Shown piece by piece: positions 1-5,061 of a stretch of DNA of 7,554 nucleotides. A program made the translations under genes and the position numbers. The stretch covers positions 1-7,554 of the forward strand of contig VXON01000102.1 in the NCBI GenBank assembly GCA_009840065.1, written 5' to 3'. This DNA is from Cenarchaeum sp. SB0662_bin_33 (GTDB lineage Archaea; Thermoproteota; Nitrososphaeria; Nitrososphaerales; Nitrosopumilaceae). How positions within the stretch are numbered: position 1 is the first letter of the stretch; each line of letters begins with the position of its first letter. The notes below the pieces were generated by a model, which saw only the letters and a program-made list of their open reading frames with translations, did not search any database and was not told where the DNA came from.

Positions 1-75
1 ACAGACATAACTCGTGTACTTCTCCAAAAATGAGACACATGCAATCTCAGTAGTGCGTATGGACGATTTTAGTAC

Positions 76-91
76 TGCATAAACTTATGCA
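76..91. repeat. Perfect inverted repeat, possible operator
   Basis: Seven-base arms TGCATAA and TTATGCA are separated by AC. The size and symmetry suit a dimeric DNA-binding protein, but no regulator is identified. It lies about 90 bases before the start codon at 180, so it could also serve a gene beyond the left edge. Confidence 0.4.
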
Positions 92-149
92 CGCCGCTAT
101 AACAAAATCAGTATTTATCTATCAGTTACGGAGATATTTCCCAACCAAC

Positions 150-159
150 TCTTATCAAT
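150..159 (+). promoter_or_regulatory. Weak TATA-like box for the gene at 180
   Basis: The sequence TCTTATCAAT is centred about 26 bases before the GTG at 180. That spacing matches the leaderless promoters seen elsewhere in this window. The match to the archaeal TATA consensus is poor, so it is tentative. Confidence 0.3.
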
Positions 160-179
160 ACGTATAACGACATTATGTC

Positions 180-494
180 GTGGCCGACAAGTGGACCGTA
201 ATGATAGTATCCGCGGGCATTATAGTAGGAGTATCAGTCATAGTCATCATGTTCAGCCAGGTGCCGACACTGCAGTTTCAGCCATCTGTGCAGGATGTCT
301 TTCCATACTGCCTGCGGACGCTGCAGTGCGCCAACGTTCCCGAGTTTGATCAGATACCATACGAACAACTAATCATAATATCCAAGAACTATAACAAGTG
401 CTTTGAGGACTTTAAGATAGAACAGACCTGCAACGTACAGGTGTCTCAGGACATAGAGCGGTTCCACGAGATGGGCTTTGTTACACTGCGCTAA
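180..494 (+). CDS. Small single-pass membrane protein with four cysteines, unknown function
   Basis: The predicted product has 104 residues and is not recognised. Residues about 6-26 form a strongly hydrophobic segment (TVMIVSAGIIVGVSVIVIMF) preceded by a short lysine-containing tail. It is therefore either a membrane anchor or an uncleaved signal. The remaining ~75 residues are soluble and contain Cys44, Cys50, Cys74 and Cys84. If this part lies outside the membrane, two disulfides are possible. The start is GTG; it is the first possible start after an in-frame TAA at 165-167, and a weak TATA-like box sits at the right distance for a leaderless transcript. The TAA stop (492-494) overlaps the stop of the convergent LpxA-like gene. 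Expression is plausible but the function is unknown. Confidence 0.72.
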   Translation: MADKWTVMIVSAGIIVGVSVIVIMFSQVPTLQFQPSVQDVFPYCLRTLQCANVPEFDQIPYEQLIIISKNYNKCFEDFKIEQTCNVQVSQDIERFHEMGFVTLR

Positions 495-1129
495 AAATCT
501 GGCGTATATACAGTCTCCGACCCACTCAGAAACGACTCAATCTTCCTCTCGTACCATGTCTCGCCACCACTCTCAAATCCGCCACTATATGCATCATGTA
601 TGGCATCTATCTCACGGGCGGGTATGCCGGCGCGCTCTAGTCCCCCACGGTTTATCCTTGTAAAGCGACCCCTGTTGATGAGCGCAAAGGGCGGCACATC
701 CTTTACTATGGGGCATCCCATCCCAATCATTGCATAACTACCAACCCTACGATACTGATGTATCTCGGCACCTTGTCCTATGTTAGCATAGTCATGTATC
801 TGTACATGCCCGCCCAATGTGACACGTGTCGACATTATAATCCCATCATGTAAAATGGAGTCATGCGCAATATGACAATATGACATGATGTAACAGTCAG
901 ACCCAATACTAGTCAGCTCAGTTGTGGGCTCATGTATTGTAGTAAACTCGCGTATCGTATTGTTGTTGTGTATTACAATACGGCCCTTGGATGTACTGTG
1001 TATGATGTGCTGTGGACCTGTACCAATTATTACATATGGGAATATGTGATTGTTGCTGCCTATAATCGTGTCTCCCTGTATGACGGCAGTATCGTGTATG
1101 TCCGTCCCCCTGCCTATCTGTACACCCAT
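491..1129 (-). CDS. LpxA-like left-handed beta-helix acyltransferase
   Basis: The 212-residue product resembles acyl-ACP:UDP-GlcNAc O-acyltransferase (LpxA, usually about 260 residues). Hexapeptide repeats run from about residue 3 to 140. LpxA-like landmarks appear in order: HIFPYVIIGTGPQ (28-40), NNTIREFTTI (56-65), HIAHD with the likely catalytic His89 (86-90), LGGH (105-108), IHQY (123-126) and DVPPFALI (144-151). The shortened helical C-terminal region keeps the GGLERAGIP-type motif (162-170). An upstream in-frame ATG at 1207 would add 26 residues with no hexapeptide pattern, and that stretch lies inside the divergent promoter. The ATG at 1129 is preferred because it sits exactly 26.5 bases from the TATA centre. 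Archaea do not make lipid A, so the acceptor is unknown. A neighbouring role with (R)-3-hydroxyacyl donors is inference from context. Another acyl- or acetyltransferase of the same fold remains possible. Confidence 0.85.
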   Translation of the reverse strand: MGVQIGRGTDIHDTAVIQGDTIIGSNNHIFPYVIIGTGPQHIIHSTSKGRIVIHNNNTIREFTTIHEPTTELTSIGSDCYIMSYCHIAHDSILHDGIIMSTRVTLGGHVQIHDYANIGQGAEIHQYRRVGSYAMIGMGCPIVKDVPPFALINRGRFTRINRGGLERAGIPAREIDAIHDAYSGGFESGGETWYERKIESFLSGSETVYTPDF

Positions 1130-1181
1130 GTGTACTGCATATGTGGAATTGTTTATATATGGTATGTTCCAACAACTGGTA
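1130..1181. promoter_or_regulatory. Divergent promoter with one centrally placed TATA box
   Basis: TTTATATA at 1152-1159 is centred at 1155.5. The start codons of the LpxA-like gene (1129, -) and the AbrB fusion gene (1182, +) lie exactly 26.5 bases on either side. Read on the minus strand the box is TATATAAA. Both genes would make leaderless transcripts, as archaeal TATA boxes lie about 26 bases before the transcription start. The plus-strand reading is the closer match to consensus. One box bound in either orientation would make the two promoters compete. Confidence 0.7.
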
Positions 1182-1622
1182 ATGAGTGGTACAAATAACC
1201 CATACAATCCAATGGACCTTTACAATAAATGGCTTGAGCAGAATCGCCAGCTGCAGGATAACTTCCAGCAAGGCTTTGATCGCGTCACCCAGCAGATGAA
1301 CGACATCCAAAAGATGTCCGAAGCCTGGGGTCGCATGAGCGAACAGATGGATGCGGTGACAAAACAGGTAAAGATGCCCGGCGAGATACTATCATCCCAA
1401 TTCGTCGAGATGATGAAGCCATACCTGTTGCCATGGCAGCAGTCCGAATCTTCATCAATTCCGGGCATACTGACTGGATGGGCGGCATTCAAGACAGGAA
1501 TAGGCAGCAACGGACGCATATCAATTCCCGAGGCAGAACGCAGTGCCTTGGGACTCAGGGAAGGCGATCTTGTACAGGTTATAGTACTTCCAGTATCAAA
1601 AAGAAAGGAGGTGAAAGAATGA
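1182..1622 (+). CDS. PHA-locus fusion: phasin-like helical domain plus AbrB-type DNA-binding domain
   Basis: The 146-residue product has two parts. Residues about 10-80 are helical, rich in Gln, Met and Glu, and resemble a phasin or PhaE-type granule-binding region (motifs YNKWLEQNRQ and FVEMMKPYLLPW). Residues about 104-138 form an AbrB/MazE/SpoVT swapped-hairpin domain, with GSNGRISIPEAERSALGLREGD at its core. In Haloferax mediterranei an AbrB-type protein, PhaR, lies upstream of phaP and represses PHA genes; by analogy this may be a granule-sensing repressor of its own promoter. ATG 1182 is chosen because it sits 26.5 bases from the TATA centre; in-frame ATGs at 1164 and 1212 are alternatives. 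The end carries a strong ribosome-binding site for the next gene, and the stop overlaps that gene's start as ATGA. Confidence 0.82.
   Translation: MSGTNNPYNPMDLYNKWLEQNRQLQDNFQQGFDRVTQQMNDIQKMSEAWGRMSEQMDAVTKQVKMPGEILSSQFVEMMKPYLLPWQQSESSSIPGILTGWAAFKTGIGSNGRISIPEAERSALGLREGDLVQVIVLPVSKRKEVKE
1607..1614 (+). promoter_or_regulatory. Strong ribosome-binding site for the phasin-like gene
   Basis: GGAGGTGA is a full match to the usual 3' end of archaeal 16S rRNA and ends four bases before ATG 1619. It lies inside the end of the upstream gene. It decides the start of the second gene and shows that the pair is read from one transcript: the first gene is leaderless while the second uses a Shine-Dalgarno site. 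Confidence 0.8.
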
Positions 1623-2041
1623 AGAATGATCAATCACAGGATAAAACAAAGGATGTGTTTACTACATATCAGGACATGGTAGACAAGGTGTTCACCAACA
1701 TCAACCAGACCGTACCAAAGTACTATCAATTCATAACCGATGCCCAGCAGGAGGTATTCAAGACACTAGAGGAAAACGTCACATCTGCAATTAAACTGCA
1801 GAAGGAGATGGCCACCAAAGGTGGACTGCCAACCAGCGCTCCCGATTCAAATCTGCGCCTAATGAAGGACTCTACTGAATCTTACATCAAGCTGGCTACC
1901 ATCGGCAATCAGCTGGTGCTAGCCGCAGTAGCCGCTGCACAGCAGACCGTCAAGACTGGCAACGAAAACGTAAAAGCCATAACCGACCTGAGCCAGGACG
2001 TAACACGTTCTTGGATGACAGCATTTGCCATCCCAAACTAG
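1619..2041 (+). CDS. phaP: Phasin-like PHA granule-associated protein
   Basis: The 140-residue product is almost wholly helical and amphipathic, with no signal peptide or membrane segment. Residues about 10-66 and 78-137 form two long helical stretches split by a Gly/Pro/Ser-rich linker (KGGLPTSAPDS). An Ala-rich segment (LAAVAAAQQTVKTG, 101-114) resembles those of phasins. Phasins coat PHA granules and influence their number and size. The assignment rests on composition, length and position between the AbrB fusion gene and phaC/phaE, not on a catalytic motif. The start at 1619 is fixed by the ribosome-binding site. The frame extends open further upstream, but that part merely shadows the AbrB gene. 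The stop TAG (2039-2041) overlaps the phaC stop within a CTAG palindrome. Confidence 0.72.
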   Translation: MKNDQSQDKTKDVFTTYQDMVDKVFTNINQTVPKYYQFITDAQQEVFKTLEENVTSAIKLQKEMATKGGLPTSAPDSNLRLMKDSTESYIKLATIGNQLVLAAVAAAQQTVKTGNENVKAITDLSQDVTRSWMTAFAIPN

Positions 2042-3093
2042 TCTGATTTTTTAGACAACCATCTGCCCAACTCGGGCAGTACCTTTTTCTGCGATAGTCT
2101 ACTGGCAATCATGCCCACATGTCCTGTGGGGTATAGCCGGAGCGTCTTCTTCTTACTGGATACCGCATAGTGTAGCGGCATGCTGCACTCTGGTGATACC
2201 AAGTGGTCTCCCACGGCCACCTGCGTGAAAATGGGCATCCGTATTTTGCGCAGGTCTATATTCTGGTCTCCTACAACCATCTTGTTCTGAATTAGTAGGT
2301 TCTTCTGGTATATGTTTTTGATCCACTCCCTGAACAGTTCACCTGGTATAGGGGGTGTGTCACTGAGCCATTTTTCAACCCGTAGAAAGTTGTCGACAAA
2401 CCTCTCGTTATCTATGTTCTTGAAAAAGTTGATGTACTTTTCAATTCCCTGCTCAAACGGCTTTAGTACCGAAAAGCAGTAATACATGAACTCGGGCGGC
2501 ATATTGCCCACAGTATCCACGAGTTTGTCCACCTCGACATGCTTTGAGAGATTGCTGATTACGGTGGTGTCCTTCCACCCATCTATCACGGGAGCAGTGG
2601 CGATGTAGTTTCGCACCTTTTCTGGGTGCAGGGTTGCATATATTGTGGCTATGGTCCCTCCGGTACAGTACCCCTGAAGCGTCAGATTATCCGTAGATGT
2701 GTTGTTGAGTACGTGCTCTACGCAGGAGTCCAGGTACATGTTGACGTAATCATCAAAGTTCAGATACTTGTCTATGTCCGTGGGCGTGCCCCAGTCTATC
2801 ATGTATACGTCGTACCCCTGCGTCATTAGGTTTCGCACCCAGCTCTTTGAGGGATGTATGTCCAGTATGTGGTACCGGTTTATCAGGGCATATGCGATTA
2901 GTATGGGTGTTTTATGTGTGGGTTTTTGATCATCCTTATAATGCAGTAACCGCATTTTATCCATACTGTATATGGTCTCGTGCGGCGTTATCTCTAGGTC
3001 TATCTCGTCGGGAGCCTTGACCATGTTGGGGGCCCTAGCCATGTTGGAGCTGAACTTTACCAACTCTTCTATGACTCGGGCATCAGGCTCCAT
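2038..3093 (-). CDS. phaC: Class III poly(3-hydroxyalkanoate) synthase, catalytic subunit
   Basis: The 351-residue product is an alpha/beta-hydrolase-fold polymerase that links (R)-3-hydroxyacyl-CoA units into PHA and releases CoA. The length fits class III synthases (about 350-360 residues). The lipase-like box GYCTGG (141-146) gives nucleophile Cys143; Asp296 lies in VAVGDHLVSP and His325 in PTGHVG. The gaps between these residues (153 and 29) equal those of the Allochromatium vinosum enzyme (Cys149, Asp302, His331). The motif VYMIDWGTP (97-104) is also typical of PhaC. The start ATG overlaps the end of phaE by 11 bases and has a ribosome-binding site AAGGAGA (3098-3104), so translation is probably coupled. 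The enzyme should be cytoplasmic and granule-bound, working as a complex with PhaE. No damage is seen. Confidence 0.95.
   Translation of the reverse strand: MEPDARVIEELVKFSSNMARAPNMVKAPDEIDLEITPHETIYSMDKMRLLHYKDDQKPTHKTPILIAYALINRYHILDIHPSKSWVRNLMTQGYDVYMIDWGTPTDIDKYLNFDDYVNMYLDSCVEHVLNNTSTDNLTLQGYCTGGTIATIYATLHPEKVRNYIATAPVIDGWKDTTVISNLSKHVEVDKLVDTVGNMPPEFMYYCFSVLKPFEQGIEKYINFFKNIDNERFVDNFLRVEKWLSDTPPIPGELFREWIKNIYQKNLLIQNKMVVGDQNIDLRKIRMPIFTQVAVGDHLVSPECSMPLHYAVSSKKKTLRLYPTGHVGMIASRLSQKKVLPELGRWLSKKSD
2041..2088 (+). terminator. Likely transcription terminator for the phasin operon, inside phaC
   Basis: Directly after the phasin stop there is a run of six T (2047-2052), flanked by GTCT and AGAC. 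It is followed by a perfect six-base-pair hairpin, CTGCCC-AACTC-GGGCAG (2063-2079), and then five T (2084-2088). Archaeal RNA polymerase stops at oligo-T runs, so either T run could end the plus-strand transcript. The whole structure lies in the coding region for the last residues of PhaC. Confidence 0.5.
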
Positions 3094-3643
3094 CGTATCT
3101 CCTTGATGCCTCTAGCCTGGCCACCCTTCGGCGTAGCTCATGCAGCTCCTTATACACCTCATCTAACTCCTCGCGGTTGGGAAGGTTGGCCGACTTTAGT
3201 ATTATACTCGCAATATTATTCCAGTGCTTTGCCAGCTCCAACTCTTCGGATACCATCTTGCCATAGTTGGCACCAAAGGACTTTGAGTCGAATAATTCGG
3301 TAAAGTCATTGTCAAATATGTCAATCCATACGCGCTTGTATGCATCAAAATGCTCGGGATCTTGGGGCAGATCCTGAATCTTCAGATTCACCTTCTTTTG
3401 TGCCTCGGTCCATGTGTCTGTCAGCTGCTTGTAGTATTCTATCAAATACTGACTGAACACATCAATCCTCTGATTCATCTCAATTAGTTCGGTTGCCATC
3501 CTCTTACTGTTGGCAGCCATGGCCCGCATGGGCCCCACCGATGAGAGTGCCTGTGACTTGCTGGACATAAGATACAGAAGATCCGTCCAAAACAGGGAGA
3601 GATGCTTGTAGTAGTCCTTGCTGCCTTCTATATCTGGTATCAT
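3083..3643 (-). CDS. phaE: PHA synthase subunit PhaE
   Basis: The 186-residue helical protein has the C-terminal signature of class III PhaE: a short Pro-containing turn, then a charged coiled segment (LPNREELDEVYKELHELRRR, 154-173) that pairs with PhaC. Trp-rich stretches upstream (FWTDLL at 18-23, VWIDIF at 105-110 and HWNNIA at 140-145) are also typical. Bacterial PhaE is about 350 residues; the short form resembles haloarchaeal PhaE. It has no active site of its own and is needed for PhaC activity. It is the first gene of phaE-phaC. A TATA-like box is centred 26.5 bases before the ATG, which implies a leaderless start. Only 42 bases separate it from the upstream TFB gene on the same strand, so read-through is also possible. 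Confidence 0.88.
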   Translation of the reverse strand: MIPDIEGSKDYYKHLSLFWTDLLYLMSSKSQALSSVGPMRAMAANSKRMATELIEMNQRIDVFSQYLIEYYKQLTDTWTEAQKKVNLKIQDLPQDPEHFDAYKRVWIDIFDNDFTELFDSKSFGANYGKMVSEELELAKHWNNIASIILKSANLPNREELDEVYKELHELRRRVARLEASRRYDGA

Positions 3644-3685
3644 GCGTATATGCTAATCCCTACTAACTTTAATCTGTTACACATG
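3644..3685 (-). promoter_or_regulatory. Probable phaE-phaC promoter
   Basis: Read on the minus strand, ATTAAAGT (3666-3673) is centred exactly 26.5 bases before the phaE start codon. This is the same spacing as at the divergent promoter. The match to the TATA consensus is moderate. No ribosome-binding site precedes phaE, which supports leaderless initiation. Confidence 0.5.
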
Positions 3686-4612
3686 TTATGCTGATTTTGT
3701 ATCCGAATTACCTTTTATCATCTCGCGAAGGCCTGCGCACCTGTTACGTATGGTCACCTCGGTCACTCCGGAGGCGTTGGATATCTCTTTTTGTGACTTT
3801 TGCTCGTCGGTCTCTATACACGCAAGATATAGGGCTGCTGCAGCTATGCCCATGGGATCTTTTCCTGCTACAAGGCCTATCTCTTTAGCCTGGTTTAGTA
3901 TCACAACCGCTCGCCGTTTCGTCTTCTCTTTCAGGCCTGCCTCGCTGGCTATTCTGGCTACGCCCTTTACCGGATCTACTACCGGCATCTGTAGTTCCAA
4001 CTCCCTGTATATCAGCCGGTAACAGCGTGCCACATCCTTCCTCCGAATATTTATGCTCTCTGATATGTCGTCTAGCGTTCTTGGGGTCTCCGTATTTCTA
4101 CAGGATGCATAAAGACATGCTGCCACAAGACCCTGTATGGACCGGCCCCGAACCAACTTCTTCTCCATGGCCTTTCGATATATGTAAGCGGCCTTCTCTA
4201 TTACGGCATCGGTGAGCCCCATCTTGCCTTTGAGCTTGTCCATCTCGTTTAGTGCCTGTCTGAGGTTGCGGTCTGCAGATGATGCCGCCTGCGTCCTACT
4301 ATCCCAAGTACGCAATCTCTCTATGGAACTCTTCATATTGGCCGAGAGCGGCTTTCCTGCCGAGTCCTTGTTACTGGCATCTATTATGGTTGACAGCCCC
4401 ATATCGTGCATTGTAATGGATGTTCCTGCACCTGCCCGGGCCCTACTTCCCTGGTCATTAGAGAAGGATCGCCACTCGGCTCCCATATCCTCTACCTTGT
4501 CTGTCATGACCCTCCCGCAGTTACCACAAAAGAGCTCTCCTGTTGAATCATCAGTTAGTATCTTTCCCTTTACGCAGTACTTACAACGCGAATCAACTGT
4601 TGTATCACTCAC
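3686..4612 (-). CDS. tfb: Archaeal transcription initiation factor B (TFB)
   Basis: TFB binds the TATA-TBP complex and recruits RNA polymerase. Counting from the GTG start at 4612 (308 residues), an N-terminal zinc ribbon has CKYC (10-13) and CGNC (29-32). The B-reader region follows, with AEWRSFSND (45-53). Two cyclin-type repeats cover about 120-200 and 213-300. The second contains DPMGIAAAALYLA (252-264) and a helix-turn-helix with TEVTIRNR (284-291), the likely BRE-contacting part. An in-frame TTG at 4621 would add three residues. Each start has its own TATA-like box at the right distance, so the choice is uncertain; GTG is favoured as the commoner start. Nitrososphaerota often carry several TFB genes, so this need not be the only one. 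No motif is missing. Confidence 0.95.
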   Translation of the reverse strand: MSDTTVDSRCKYCVKGKILTDDSTGELFCGNCGRVMTDKVEDMGAEWRSFSNDQGSRARAGAGTSITMHDMGLSTIIDASNKDSAGKPLSANMKSSIERLRTWDSRTQAASSADRNLRQALNEMDKLKGKMGLTDAVIEKAAYIYRKAMEKKLVRGRSIQGLVAACLYASCRNTETPRTLDDISESINIRRKDVARCYRLIYRELELQMPVVDPVKGVARIASEAGLKEKTKRRAVVILNQAKEIGLVAGKDPMGIAAAALYLACIETDEQKSQKEISNASGVTEVTIRNRCAGLREMIKGNSDTKSA

Positions 4613-4634
4613 ATGTAGCAAAGCACACAGCCGG

Positions 4635-4652
4635 TTTTTATAGTTTTATATA
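4635..4652 (-). promoter_or_regulatory. Two adjacent TATA boxes of the TFB gene
   Basis: On the minus strand TATATAAA (4645-4652, centre 4648.5) lies about 27 bases before the TTG at 4621. TATAAAAA (4635-4642, centre 4638.5) lies 26.5 bases before the GTG at 4612. Either could drive a leaderless transcript; both together could give two start points. Confidence 0.6.
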
Positions 4653-4687
4653 TTAACTGAAATCGGAAAAAACGTCAATTGTAACCT

Positions 4688-4730
4688 ATGTGTCGGGTAT
4701 GGATATGTCCTCAAGCCCCATACGACACAT
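4688..4730. repeat. Bulged hairpin between tfb and the threonine ammonia-lyase gene
   Basis: ATGTGTCG-GG-TATGG (4688-4702) pairs with CCATA-CGACACAT (4718-4730). This gives 13 base pairs with a two-base bulge and a loop of about 15 bases. It lies 36 bases beyond the TFB TATA boxes. It could be an operator or a structured RNA; no T run follows it, so it is not an obvious terminator. Confidence 0.5.
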
Positions 4731-4809
4731 CAAATTCACATTGCCCTAGAATCATACCTGAAGATATCATATAAAAAAGCACATGTAGGTGGATTGGTGG
4801 TTTCCTAGA

Positions 4810-4846
4810 CCCTGCAAAAACACAAAACTTTAAACATAGTGCAGGG
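4810..4846. repeat. Inverted repeat bracketing a TATA-like box
   Basis: CCCTGCA (4810-4816) and TGCAGGG (4840-4846) are perfect inverted arms around an AT-rich centre. That centre contains CTTTAAAC, a candidate archaeal TATA box that would place transcription start near 4857. A protein bound at both arms could block promoter use. The promoter itself is not certain. Confidence 0.4.
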
Positions 4847-4922
4847 GTATGGGGTACACGCCAGACGCCCAAGGTGGGATATGTTTGTACACGAATGTGA
4901 CTGGCCATAACGTATCTAATGG

Positions 4923-4969
4923 TTGGTACTCTCGCCATGGGATACCAGTTGGAATCTATAACACTGGTA
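4923..4969 (+). promoter_or_regulatory. Possible switching leader of the threonine ammonia-lyase gene
   Basis: Three short segments can pair in two exclusive ways. TTGGTA (4923-4928) can pair, in part, with TACCAGT (4943-4949), and that segment can instead pair perfectly with ACTGGTA (4963-4969). A later GAAC-CACTA-GTTC (4992-5004) can form another small stem. Such alternatives are typical of regulated leaders, but chance pairing cannot be excluded. Confidence 0.3.
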
Positions 4970-5022
4970 GATGCAATGATTTGATAGGCACGAACCACTA
5001 GTTCATGCAGGAGGAATCCAAA

Positions 5023-5061
5023 ATGTTAATAGAGCCAAAGGGCGGTGTATGTGAATTATGA
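5023..5061 (+). CDS. Micro-ORF (12 residues) overlapping the threonine ammonia-lyase start
   Basis: ATG 5023 is preceded by a good ribosome-binding site, GGAGGA (5010-5015), seven bases away. It encodes MLIEPKGGVCEL and stops at TGA 5059-5061, overlapping the ATG (5058) of the next gene as ATGA. Four of the 12 residues are Leu, Ile or Val, the end products linked to the next enzyme's pathway. An in-frame ATG at 5005 would give 18 residues but has no ribosome-binding site. It may serve translational coupling or act as a leader peptide. Expression is unproven. Confidence 0.4.
   Translation: MLIEPKGGVCEL

Larger units (their letters stand above)
1..179. other. Non-coding upstream region with weak promoter
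   Basis: No convincing gene is seen here. The stretch is AT-rich and ends at the GTG start of the small membrane protein gene. It contains a 16-base inverted repeat (76-91) and a weak TATA-like box near 150-159. Any gene to the left of the window is not visible. Confidence 0.5.
4653..5022. other. Non-coding region with several inverted repeats
   Basis: No long gene is supported here. An open frame on the minus strand (4711-4998) has no recognisable domain and an unlikely composition, so it is left out. The region contains a hairpin at 4688-4730, candidate TATA boxes for the rightward operon at about 4769-4777 and 4828-4834, an inverted repeat at 4810-4846 and a run of competing hairpins at 4923-4969. 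A rightward transcript from either box would have a leader of about 200-260 bases. Confidence 0.5.

Noticed and set aside
1130..1207. Upstream in-frame start of the LpxA-like gene, adding 26 residues
   Set aside because: The added residues lack the hexapeptide pattern, would cover the divergent promoter and its TATA box, and run past the start of the opposing gene.
1433..1618. Longer N-terminus for the phasin-like protein
   Set aside because: This part overlaps the AbrB domain of the upstream gene in another frame, while a perfect ribosome-binding site and an ATGA overlap point to the start at 1619.
3688..4643. Plus-strand open frames opposite tfb and phaC
   Set aside because: They are shadows of strongly recognised minus-strand genes and show no domain of their own.
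4711..4998. Minus-strand open frame of 95 codons in the tfb-ilvA gap
   Set aside because: No recognisable domain, no ribosome-binding site or TATA box at its start, and it covers several inverted repeats.
4957..5010. tRNA or CRISPR-type repeats in the ilvA leader
   Set aside because: No cloverleaf fits on either strand, and no spaced repeat units were seen anywhere in the window.
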